Shown here one piece after another: positions 1 to 5,169 of a stretch of 7,089 nucleotides of DNA (its first letter is position 1; each line of letters begins with the position of its first letter). Location: contig SCRB01000342.1 in NCBI GenBank assembly GCA_004299545.1, positions 1 through 7,089 on the forward strand, in the 5' to 3' direction. Made by a program: the position numbers and the translations under genes. The notes below the pieces were generated by a model. That model did no database searches and was not told where the DNA came from. It saw nothing but the letters and a program-made list of their open reading frames with translations. This stretch comes from Rhizobiaceae bacterium. Its GTDB lineage: Bacteria; Pseudomonadota; Alphaproteobacteria; Rhizobiales; Rhizobiaceae.

Positions 1-666
1 CGCGTCATTCCAGGCAACGAAAAGGCCGTGATCGCCATCAAGAACGGCCTGATCGACCAGGGCGTCCGCGTCATCGAGGACGGCGACGCGCTCGTCCACG
101 TCTCGGGCCATCCGCGTCGGGGCGAGCTCAGGCGCATGTATGAATGGGTGCGCCCGGCAATCGCCGTGCCGGTCCATGGCGAAGCGGCACATCTGGTGGC
201 GCACGGCTCACTTGCGGCCGGGGCCGGTGTCCCGCAGGTTGCGCAGGTGCGCGACGGCGACGTGCTGCGTCTTTCCCCGGGACCGGCGGAGATTATCGAC
301 CAGGTGCCGTTCGGCCGCATCTACAAGGACGGTCTCCTGATCGGCTCCGAAGAGGAAATGGGCATACGCGAGCGCCGCAAGCTTTCGTTCGCCGGCCATG
401 TCGTCGTCAATGCCGTGCTCGACGAGCGCCACGATCTGGCGGGCGACCCCGATATCGTGACGATCGGCGTGGCGAAGACGGACGCGGCCGGCCGGCCGAT
501 CGAGGATTCGCTTCTTGATGCGGCGATCGGCGCCGTTGAAAGCATTCCCCGGCAAAGGCGAAAGGATCTCGATCTGGTTTCGGAGGCCGTGCGCCGTGCC
601 GTGCGCAGCGAAGCCAATGAAATATGGGGCAAGAAGCCGGTCGTGACGGTGTTTGTGACGCGGTGA
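1..666 (+). CDS. rnj: Ribonuclease J, C-terminal part (5' end outside window)
   Basis: This is the last 221 residues of a metallo-beta-lactamase/beta-CASP ribonuclease of the RNase J family, which degrades and matures RNA in the cytoplasm with endonuclease and 5'-3' exonuclease activity. Reading frame 1 is open from the first base, so the metal-binding HxHxDH core lies off the left edge. Visible here are the start RVIPGNEKAV, the HVSGH motif (His33, Ser35, His37 of the fragment), which in the family grips the RNA phosphate, and VPVHGE with His59. His59 lies exactly 22 residues after the second His of HVSGH, the same spacing as the late metal ligand of Thermus RNase J (H368 to H390, from memory). 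The section after about residue 95 (GRIYKDGLLIG onward) is the C-terminal domain and ends normally in VVTVFVTR. Full-length family members are about 555 residues. The TGA stop lies inside the first copy of the heptamer repeat that follows. Family assignment is firm; the symbol follows family usage. Confidence 0.95.
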   Translation, partial: RVIPGNEKAVIAIKNGLIDQGVRVIEDGDALVHVSGHPRRGELRRMYEWVRPAIAVPVHGEAAHLVAHGSLAAGAGVPQVAQVRDGDVLRLSPGPAEIIDQVPFGRIYKDGLLIGSEEEMGIRERRKLSFAGHVVVNAVLDERHDLAGDPDIVTIGVAKTDAAGRPIEDSLLDAAIGAVESIPRQRRKDLDLVSEAVRRAVRSEANEIWGKKPVVTVFVTR

Positions 667-696
667 ATGGTGAATGGAAAAATGGTGAATGGTCAG
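662..696. repeat. Heptamer repeat, left cluster (TGGTGAA orientation)
   Basis: Units of TGGTGAA occur at 668-674 and 683-689, with a partial unit (GGTGAA) at 662-667 that contains the RNase J stop codon, and degraded units TGGAAAAA and TGGTCAG between and after them. They are the reverse complement of the TTCACCA units at 739-794. The two clusters can pair: about 16 nt starting at 662 are perfectly complementary to part of the right cluster. GGTCA (691-695) and TGACC (712-716) make a further small inverted repeat inside the loop. Confidence 0.9.
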
Positions 697-738
697 AAAG
701 AAAAAAGAGCGTGACCGGCGCAAAGTTCCCGTAATTGC

Positions 739-794
739 TTCACCATTCACCATTCACCATTCACCATTCACCATTCACCATTCACCATTCACTA
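739..794. repeat. Tandem heptamer array (TTCACCA)7 plus one variant
   Basis: Seven perfect back-to-back copies of TTCACCA run from 739 to 787, followed by one variant copy, TTCACTA, at 788-794. The array lies between RNase J and the methylmalonyl-CoA epimerase gene and ends 12 nt before the epimerase ATG. A 7-nt unit shifts reading frame by one with each copy gained or lost. Together with the inverted cluster at 662-696 it would form a long stem in any transcript that reads through from RNase J to mce. It resembles in kind the short tandemly repeated repetitive heptamers known from cyanobacteria. There are no unique spacers, so it is not a CRISPR array. Confidence 0.95.
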
Positions 795-806
795 TGGACT
801 AAAACG

Positions 807-1211
807 ATGCTCAACCGCCTGAACCACGTCGCCATTGCCGTTCCCGACCTTGCGGCGGCCGTGGCGAGCTATCGCGACACGCTGGGCGCGCATGTCAGCG
901 CCCCGCAGACGCTGCCCGGGCATGGCGTGACGGTCGTTTTCGTCGATGTCGGCAACACGATGATCGAACTGCTTGAACCGCTTGGCGAGGATTCTCCCAT
1001 CGCTGCTTTTCTGGAGCGCAATCCCGGTGGTGGGATGCACCATCTGTGCTACGAGGTGGAGGATATCCTGAGGGCACGCGACCATTTGAAGCAAGCCGGC
1101 GCGCGCGTCATCGGCGACGGCACCCCGAAAACCGGAGCGCATGGAAAGCCTGTACTTTTCCTGCACCCGAAGGATTTCCATGGTACGTTGATCGAACTCG
1201 AACAGGCTTGA
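807..1211 (+). CDS. mce: Methylmalonyl-CoA epimerase (VOC fold)
   Basis: The product interconverts (R)- and (S)-methylmalonyl-CoA, linking propionyl-CoA carboxylation to methylmalonyl-CoA mutase and succinyl-CoA. The predicted protein is 134 residues, the normal length, and is one compact vicinal-oxygen-chelate metalloenzyme made of two beta-alpha-beta-beta-beta halves. The first half opens with LNHVAIAVPDL (His7). The middle carries GNTMIELLEP (Glu54). The second half opens with GGGMHHLCYEV (His78/His79) and the end carries HGTLIELEQ (Glu130); these positions fit the family metal and acid/base residues. The ATG at 807 is chosen because homology begins with MLNRLNHVAIAV. The frame stays open upstream through the heptamer array to a TTG at 735, but that extension encodes only repeat-derived residues (HHSPFTI). 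No strong ribosome site precedes 807; only GGA at 797-799 is near. An ATG-GAC-TAA mini-frame sits immediately upstream. Confidence 0.93.
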   Translation: MLNRLNHVAIAVPDLAAAVASYRDTLGAHVSAPQTLPGHGVTVVFVDVGNTMIELLEPLGEDSPIAAFLERNPGGGMHHLCYEVEDILRARDHLKQAGARVIGDGTPKTGAHGKPVLFLHPKDFHGTLIELEQA

Positions 1212-1245
1212 TTTCCGGGGCGCGATCTTGCCGATCGGCCTGCCG

Positions 1246-1295
1246 CCGGTTTCCCAAAAGATCGTGCTCGCGTAAAAAGATCGGCGCATGATTCT
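1246..1295. repeat. Rhizobial intergenic palindrome (RIME-like) fragment, copy 1
   Basis: The segment CCGGTTTCCCAAAAGATCGT (1246-1265) followed by GCTCGCGTAAAAAGATC and GCATGATTCTG resembles, from memory, the abundant intergenic element of rhizobial genomes that contains CCGGTTTTCGGAAAAGATCATGC. It is nearly identical to 2652-2672 in this same window (one indel and one or two substitutions over 21 nt). It occupies most of the mce-DUF1467 gap, which otherwise shows nothing clear. Confidence 0.6.
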
Positions 1296-1332
1296 GCAGG
1301 GCCGGTCGTCGTGGCCGATGCGGAGGAACGGA

Positions 1333-1602
1333 ATGGGTTGGATCAGCATCACGGCGTTTTTTTTCCTGATGTGGTGGGTGGTGCTTTTCGCCGCGCTTCC
1401 GGTGGGCCTGCGTACCCAGCAGGACGACAATAACGTCACGCTCGGCACTGTTGCGAGCGCTCCCCGCGGCCGGCATATGCTGAAAGTCGTCCTCATCGCC
1501 ACCGCCATCGATATCGTCGTGGTCGGCGGCGTCGTTTTCGCGGTCAACTATTTGGGCCTGGGTTTTGACGATTTGCCGCAGATCCTCCCGAATTTCAGAT
1601 GA
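1333..1602 (+). CDS. DUF1467 family two-helix inner-membrane protein
   Basis: This is an 89-residue hydrophobic protein of the DUF1467 family, widespread in Alphaproteobacteria and without an assigned biochemical role. Two transmembrane helices are visible: about residues 5-25 (ITAFFFLMWWVVLFAALPVG) and about 50-74 (LKVVLIATAIDIVVVGGVVFAVNYL). They are joined by a polar loop carrying the family-typical segment LRTQQDDNNVTLGTVASAPRG. The ATG at 1333 is chosen because GGAGG (1322-1326) sits six bases upstream and the family begins with M-x-W; in-frame ATGs at 1288 and 1318 lack such a site and would add non-family residues. From memory, relatives commonly lie just after mce and before proS in rhizobia; here a GNAT gene follows instead. 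The stop TGA overlaps the ATG of a 13-codon minigene (ATGA). Confidence 0.88.
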   Translation: MGWISITAFFFLMWWVVLFAALPVGLRTQQDDNNVTLGTVASAPRGRHMLKVVLIATAIDIVVVGGVVFAVNYLGLGFDDLPQILPNFR

Positions 1603-1640
1603 AGCGACTCATAGCGGCTGGTAAGGACGTCAGTCGATGA
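1599..1640 (+). CDS. Possible 13-codon coupling minigene
   Basis: This short frame, MKRLIAAGKDVSR, starts with an ATG that overlaps the DUF1467 stop (ATGA at 1599-1602). It ends with a TGA that overlaps the ATG of the GNAT gene (ATGA at 1637-1640). It would carry ribosomes across the 34-nt gap and so couple translation of the two genes. No ribosome site of its own is evident at the expected distance. The peptide may have no role of its own, and chance remains possible for so short a frame. Confidence 0.35.
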   Translation: MKRLIAAGKDVSR

Positions 1641-2110
1641 AGGAGGACGCGCTCCCTGTCGTCATCCGCCTGGCCGAAAGAGGCGATATCGGCGCGATCG
1701 TTGCTCTCTTCGCCGACGATTCGCTCGGTGGCCATGGCGATACCACCGACGAAACGGCGCGACCGAATTACGAAACCGCGTTCGAGGCGATCGCCGCGAA
1801 CCCCGCGAGCCATCTTTATGTCGCCGAGCGGGCGGGACAGATCGTCGGCACCTTCCAGACGACCACCATAAGGGGGATGTCCAGGCGCGGCGCATCCAGC
1901 CTTCTTCTGACGGCTGTTCAGACGCGGCGTGACATGCGCTCGAAAGGCATAGGGCGCGCGATGGTCCATCATGCGGTGGACCAGGCGAGGGCGTGCGGAG
2001 CGGCGGCCGTGCAACTTATGTCCAACAGCCTGAGGGTAGACGCCCACCGCTTCTATGAGCGGGAAGGCTTCGTGAAAAGCCATACCGGTTTCAAGATGAA
2101 GCTGCGCTGA
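1637..2110 (+). CDS. GNAT family N-acetyltransferase
   Basis: This 157-residue single-domain protein has the acetyl-CoA-dependent GNAT fold. The acetyl-CoA pyrophosphate loop is RSKGIGRAMV (residues 101-110, R-x-x-G-x-G), followed by helix alpha-3 and the strand VQLMSNS (125-131). The C-terminal signature AHRFYEREGF (136-145) is typical of the superfamily. The N-terminal VIRLAERGDIGAIVALFADD (9-28) matches the usual first strand and helix, and SHLYVAERAGQIVGTF (58-73) the central hairpin. The substrate cannot be told from sequence; small-molecule, antibiotic or protein N-terminal acetylation are all open. The ATG at 1637 has AAGGA at 1623-1627, nine bases upstream, and is also touched by the TGA of the preceding minigene, suggesting coupling with the DUF1467 gene. 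It ends LKMKLR-like (GFKMKLR), as many GNAT proteins do. Confidence 0.9.
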   Translation: MKEDALPVVIRLAERGDIGAIVALFADDSLGGHGDTTDETARPNYETAFEAIAANPASHLYVAERAGQIVGTFQTTTIRGMSRRGASSLLLTAVQTRRDMRSKGIGRAMVHHAVDQARACGAAAVQLMSNSLRVDAHRFYEREGFVKSHTGFKMKLR

Positions 2111-2134
2111 TACCCCGCCAACGGCCTATTGTTC

Positions 2135-2163
2135 TTGCGTTCGATACGCGGCAAGGCCATAAG
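2135..2163 (+). promoter_or_regulatory. Possible sigma70-type promoter for the NDUFA12 gene
   Basis: TTGCGT (2135-2140) and CATAAG (2158-2163) are 17 nt apart and lie 50 nt before the NDUFA12 start. The match is moderate only. Transcription through from the GNAT gene is the alternative. Confidence 0.25.
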
Positions 2164-2212
2164 GTTTTCGAATGGACCGGATCCTCTCCGGCCGTCGAAA
2201 CAAGGCGCGGCG

Positions 2213-2611
2213 ATGTCGAAATTTCTGCTTCAGTTCTTCACCTGGTGGAACAGTCAGACGCTCGGTACGCGTTTTTTTACATGGCGGTTCGGCAAGCGCG
2301 TGGGCGAAGACGAGTTCGGCAATGTCTATTATGAAGGCACGACCGATTCGGAAGGCCGCACGCGGCGCTGGGTGATTTATAAGGGCTATTCGGAAGCCAC
2401 GGATATTCCGCCGGGATGGCATGGCTGGATCCACCATCGCGTCGATGTTGCGCCGTCGCAGGAGAATTACAAGCCGCGCGAGTGGCAAAAGCCGCATCAG
2501 CCGAACCTGACGGGCACGCCCGCCGCCTACAGGCCGCTGGGGTCCATCCTTGGCCGTGGGCAGCGTCCGAGAGTGGACGGTGATTACGACGCCTGGACAC
2601 CGGGGAACTGA
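2213..2611 (+). CDS. NADH:ubiquinone oxidoreductase accessory subunit NDUFA12 (17.2 kDa type)
   Basis: This 132-residue protein is the bacterial counterpart of the mitochondrial complex I accessory subunit NDUFA12/B17.2, which occurs in alphaproteobacterial complex I and sits on the peripheral arm. Recognisable conserved stretches, in order, are TLGTRFFTWRFGKRVGEDEFGN (16-37), YYEG (39-42), RRWVIYKG (51-58), the PPGWHGWIHH region (66-75), WQKPHQPNLTGT (91-102) and AYRPLGS (105-111). There is no signal peptide or membrane helix, fitting a cytoplasmic-side subunit. The ATG at 2213 has AAGG (2202-2205) seven bases upstream and gives the family start MSKFLLQFFTWW; a TTG at 2129 would add 28 residues without family character. 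The other nuo genes are not in the window, as is usual for this subunit. Confidence 0.93.
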   Translation: MSKFLLQFFTWWNSQTLGTRFFTWRFGKRVGEDEFGNVYYEGTTDSEGRTRRWVIYKGYSEATDIPPGWHGWIHHRVDVAPSQENYKPREWQKPHQPNLTGTPAAYRPLGSILGRGQRPRVDGDYDAWTPGN

Positions 2612-2628
2612 ACGTCGCGGCAATCGGG

Positions 2629-2672
2629 GCATGATCCTGAAAAGACTGCTCCCGGTTCTCCGAAAAGATCGT
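2629..2672. repeat. Rhizobial intergenic palindrome (RIME-like), copy 2
   Basis: GCATGATCCTGAAAAG (2629-2644) and CCGGTTCTCCGAAAAGATCGT (2652-2672, also found almost unchanged at 1246-1265) together follow the order of the common rhizobial intergenic element, GCATGATCC-GAAAAG ... CCGGTTTTCGGAAAAGATCATGC, quoted from memory. The outer GCATGATC and the inner GATCGT ends form the two halves of its imperfect palindrome. It lies 18 nt after the NDUFA12 stop and could fold in the 3' UTR of that gene. Confidence 0.65.
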
Positions 2673-2800
2673 ATTTGGAGGAAGGGGCAAGGGGTGCGGC
2701 CGGTATTTTCTCGCCACAATTATCGGCTAAGCGCACACCCTTCCGGCGTCTCCGTGGAGTCGCGGACGATCAGGCGACAAGGCATCGGCACCGAACCTTC

Positions 2801-3370
2801 ATGACCTCTCATCGACCGAGCCAGAAATCGACGATGCGCCTTGCGGCGATGGCCTGCATGGTGTTGTTGCCGTTTTCCGCGCATGCCGAGCGTCTTTCCA
2901 ATCCTGTCGCCGAATTTATCGGCATGGACAAAATCACCGGCCGAATCACGACTTTCGACGTCTATCTTGATGAAACGGTGCAATTTGGCGCGCTGCAGGT
3001 CACGCCGCACGTTTGTTTCTCCTCTTCCAACGCCGAGGAGCCGAAAACCGATTCCTTCGTCGCCGTCGATGAAATCACCCTCGATCGCAAGATCAGGCGA
3101 ATCTTCACCGGATGGATGTTTGCGGAAAGCCCCGGCCTCAACGCCGTCGAGCACCCGATCTACGATGTCTGGCTGAAGGGCTGCAAGGAGAAGTCGAACG
3201 TTCCCATGCCGAAAGGGGACAAGGCCGCGGAAAGGGCAGCCGCTGCAGCAGCGGCCGCGGCTGAAAGGGAGAAGGCGGCGCCCGCCGCTCAGCCGTCCGG
3301 TCCGAAGGCCGGTGACGAACTGGGGCCGTCGACCGAGAAGCCCGAAGACCCGAATCATCCGAGCGATTGA
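2801..3370 (+). CDS. DUF2155 domain exported protein
   Basis: This 189-residue protein belongs to the DUF2155 family, which is common in rhizobia and has no known biochemical function. Residues 1-29 read as a Sec signal peptide: a basic start (R5, K9, R13), hydrophobic core LAAMACMVLLPFS, and a likely cleavage after AHA. The family core runs from about 36 to 130: EFIGMDKITGRITTFDVYLDETVQFGALQVTPHVCF, then VDEITLDRKIRRIFTGWMFAESPGLNAVEHPIYDVWLKGC. Cys72 and Cys128 are well placed for a periplasmic disulfide. From about 131 the protein becomes low complexity, with an Ala/Glu/Lys stretch at 142-163 and a Pro/Asp-rich end. The ATG at 2801 is favoured because the ATG at 2834 would leave a signal peptide of only 18 residues; neither has a strong ribosome site. 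Its 3' end faces trmFO with four bases between the stops. Confidence 0.85.
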   Translation: MTSHRPSQKSTMRLAAMACMVLLPFSAHAERLSNPVAEFIGMDKITGRITTFDVYLDETVQFGALQVTPHVCFSSSNAEEPKTDSFVAVDEITLDRKIRRIFTGWMFAESPGLNAVEHPIYDVWLKGCKEKSNVPMPKGDKAAERAAAAAAAAAEREKAAPAAQPSGPKAGDELGPSTEKPEDPNHPSD

Positions 3371-3374
3371 AACT

Positions 3375-4787
3375 TTATTCGGCCGCTTGCGCAGGCGTCT
3401 GCGGCAATCCCAGCCACGATCTGCAGTCGCGCAGCGCGCGAGCCGTAACGGCATGCTTCTTCGCCGCGGTCTTTTCCTTGCCGCGCAGCCTTTTTCCATC
3501 GCCTGTCGGCGCTTCAATAGGCGGGAAAAGCCCGAAATTGACGTTCATCGGCTGGAAAGAACGCTTTCCCGGTTCATCGTTCGAGACGATATGGCCGCCC
3601 GTAATATGGCCGAGCAGCGCGCCGAAGGCGGTGGTTGAGGGCGGAACGGAAGGCTGGCGGCCCAGCCTTTCCGCCGCGGCAAAGCGCCCGGCTAGAAGGC
3701 CTATTGCCGCGGATTCGATATAGCCCTCGCAGCCGGTGATCTGGCCGGCAAAGCGAAGCCCCGGCCGCACCTTCAATTGCAGCGTTGCATCGAGGAGTAT
3801 CGGCGAATTGAGGTAAGTGTTGCGATGCAACCCGCCGAGGCGGGCGAATTCGGCATTTTCGAGCCCCGGAATGGTACGCAAGATGCGGACCTGCTCGCCA
3901 TGCTTCAGCTTGGTCTGAAACCCGACCATATTATAGAGCGTGCCGAGCGCGTTGTCCTGCCGTAGCTGGACGACGGCATAAGACTTGACGGCCGGGTTAT
4001 GCGGGTTGGTCAGGCCGATCGGCTTCATCGGCCCATGCCTGAGCGTCTCGACGCCGCGTTCGGCCATGATCTCGATCGGCAGGCAGCCATCGAAATAGGG
4101 CGTGCCTTCCCACTCCTTGAATTCGGTCTTCTGGCCGTCGTTGAGCGCCTTCACGAAGGCGTCGTATTGCTCGCGGTCGAGCGGGCAGTTGATATAGTCC
4201 TTGCCGGTGCCTCCGGGCCCAACCTTGTCGTAGCGCGACTGGAACCAGCAAATATCCATGTCGATCGTATCGAAATGGATGATGGGGGCGATGGCGTCGA
4301 AGAAGGCGAGCGATTGCGTATCTGTCGCTGCCGCGATCGCGTCGGCGAGCGCGGCCGAGGTGAGGGGGCCTGTCGCGATAATCGCCTGATCCCAGTCGGC
4401 GGGCGGAAGGCCGGCGATTTCCTCCCGTCTTATCTCAACGAGCGGGTGCGCGGCGAGGCGTTCCGTCACGGCCGCCGAAAAGCCGTCGCGGTCGACCGCC
4501 AGAGCGCCACCGGCGGGGACCTGGTTGGCGTCGCCGCATGCCATCACCAGAGAGTTCGCGAGCCGCATCTCGGCATGCAGAAGGCCGACGGCGTTGGATT
4601 GGGCATCGTCGGAGCGGAAGGAATTGGAGCAGACAAGCTCCGCAAGGCGGCCCGTCCTGTGGGCGTCGGTGCCACGGACGGGGCGCATTTCATGCAGGAC
4701 GACGGGGATCCCGGCTTCGGCGGCCTGCCATGCCGCTTCCGAACCGGCCAGCCCGCCACCGACGATATGGATCGGATCGGTCTTCAT
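3375..4787 (-). CDS. trmFO: tRNA m5U54 methyltransferase TrmFO (folate/FAD-dependent)
   Basis: The enzyme makes 5-methyluridine at position 54 of the tRNA T-loop, using methylene-tetrahydrofolate as carbon donor and FADH2 as reductant, in the cytoplasm. The 470-residue protein is of normal length. The FAD-binding start is [15 protein letters not shown] (6-20), followed by [17 protein letters not shown] (29-45) and [11 protein letters not shown] (51-61) with Cys53. [14 protein letters not shown] (198-211) holds Cys201, matching the second functional cysteine of the family. The C-terminal FAD region is [23 protein letters not shown] (347-369), then [11 protein letters not shown] (390-400) and [15 protein letters not shown] (411-425). 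The tail 428-470 is basic and variable. The ATG at 4787 is chosen because it places the family start [12 protein letters not shown]; a TTG at 4823 would add 12 residues. No Shine-Dalgarno is visible, and a hairpin terminator lies only 61 nt upstream, so its promoter is unclear. Confidence 0.96.
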   Translation of the reverse strand: MKTDPIHIVGGGLAGSEAAWQAAEAGIPVVLHEMRPVRGTDAHRTGRLAELVCSNSFRSDDAQSNAVGLLHAEMRLANSLVMACGDANQVPAGGALAVDRDGFSAAVTERLAAHPLVEIRREEIAGLPPADWDQAIIATGPLTSAALADAIAAATDTQSLAFFDAIAPIIHFDTIDMDICWFQSRYDKVGPGGTGKDYINCPLDREQYDAFVKALNDGQKTEFKEWEGTPYFDGCLPIEIMAERGVETLRHGPMKPIGLTNPHNPAVKSYAVVQLRQDNALGTLYNMVGFQTKLKHGEQVRILRTIPGLENAEFARLGGLHRNTYLNSPILLDATLQLKVRPGLRFAGQITGCEGYIESAAIGLLAGRFAAAERLGRQPSVPPSTTAFGALLGHITGGHIVSNDEPGKRSFQPMNVNFGLFPPIEAPTGDGKRLRGKEKTAAKKHAVTARALRDCRSWLGLPQTPAQAAE

Positions 4788-4848
4788 GACGCCGTGGATA
4801 ATGCCGGCTGGCCGCGGATGCAATCGCGGCGGGGAGTGCAGGGCGAAT

Positions 4849-4888
4849 AAAAAACAACACCCGCCGGGGGAGGAGATCCGGCGGGTGT
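4849..4888 (-). terminator. Rho-independent terminator of the DUF1127/sRNA transcript
   Basis: A perfect 11-bp stem, ACACCCGCCGG (4857-4867) against CCGGCGGGTGT (4878-4888), encloses a 10-nt loop. Read leftward it is followed by TTGTTTTTT (4849-4857 region), a classic U-tract. Its loop carries UCUCCUCCC in the transcript, so it doubles as the third anti-Shine-Dalgarno hairpin of the array. On the plus strand no comparable T-run follows. Confidence 0.9.
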
Positions 4889-4965
4889 CGCTTTAAGTGA
4901 CCAGCGCTCGGGAGGAGGAGAACGCTGGCCTTATCCGCCGGGGCTGGGAGGAGGATGCCCCGACG
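4849..4965 (-). ncRNA. Anti-Shine-Dalgarno sRNA (CcsR / cuckoo / alpha-r14-like), 3'-UTR derived
   Basis: Three hairpins follow the DUF1127 stop on the same strand. In transcript order they are: stem 4957-4962 with 4939-4944, loop bearing CCUCCUCCC (4946-4954); stem 4923-4928 with 4901-4906, loop bearing CCUCCUCCC (4910-4918); and the terminator hairpin 4857-4888 with UCUCCUCCC (4868-4876). Known from the family: CCUCCUCCC-loop RNAs lie downstream of DUF1127 genes in Rhodobacter (CcsR1-4, co-transcribed with the small protein CcaF1), are described across rhizobia as cuckoo RNAs, and include the Sinorhizobium alpha-r14 group (NfeR1), whose anti-SD loops bind ribosome sites of transporter mRNAs. 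The roughly 115-nt size fits an alpha-r14-type RNA. Inferred: the RNA is released by processing of the DUF1127 mRNA or made from its own promoter inside that gene. The exact 5' end is not known. Confidence 0.82.
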
Positions 4966-4980
4966 AAATTCATGCCATCC

Positions 4981-5121
4981 TCAGACGGCCTTGCGGGCGA
5001 CGTAGCGGATGTCGTAGCGGCTGATGCCGAGATCGGCCAGCTCGCGGTTCGAAAGGCGGCTCAGCTCGTTCACGGTCTCGCGATAGCGGCGCCAGTTGCG
5101 GTAATTGTTGATCAGGTTCAT
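4981..5121 (-). CDS. DUF1127 small basic protein
   Basis: This 46-residue protein reads MNLINNYRNWRRYRETV (1-17), then NELSRLSNRELADLGISRYDIRYVARKAV. The second half is the DUF1127 core (L-S-x-R-E-L-x-D-L-G-I-x-R-x-D-I), and the Arg-rich first half gives a strongly basic protein. In Rhodobacter a DUF1127 protein (CcaF1) binds RNA and affects RNA maturation, and an Agrobacterium DUF1127 protein affects RNA turnover and phosphate/carbon physiology; a role in RNA handling is therefore likely but inferred here. The ATG at 5121 is the only sensible start. The ribosome site is weak (GUAAGA close to the start). A heat-shock-like promoter lies upstream and a tandem anti-SD sRNA array immediately downstream, matching the CcaF1-CcsR arrangement. 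Confidence 0.93.
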   Translation of the reverse strand: MNLINNYRNWRRYRETVNELSRLSNRELADLGISRYDIRYVARKAV

Positions 5122-5169
5122 CGTCTTACTCTATTCTGTTCAAAGGAGGCCTCGGCCTCGCTGACCAGG

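Noticed and set aside
208..753. Minus-strand open frame through RNase J and the heptamer repeat
   Set aside because: It lies antisense to well-conserved RNase J sequence and its start region is repeat-derived.
739..794. Tandem repeats considered as a CRISPR array
   Set aside because: The unit is only 7 nt and the copies are contiguous, without unique spacers or nearby cas genes.
2720..3517. Minus-strand open frame (265 codons) antisense to the DUF2155 gene
   Set aside because: It overlaps a clearly recognisable signal-peptide protein gene and the trmFO 3' end, and shows no family features.
4788..4823. Upstream TTG start for TrmFO adding 12 residues
   Set aside because: The extension has no family similarity and no ribosome site; the ATG at 4787 gives the standard N-terminus with Cys53 at its usual position.
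3999..4850. Long plus-strand open frame (283 codons) antisense to trmFO
   Set aside because: It is explained by high-GC codon bias in trmFO; it has no family-like motifs, no ribosome site, and runs into the terminator hairpin.
4857..4888. GC-rich hairpin as a terminator for plus-strand transcription
   Set aside because: On the plus strand it is followed by CGCTTTAAG with no T-run, and no plus-strand gene precedes it; the U-tract is only on the minus-strand side.
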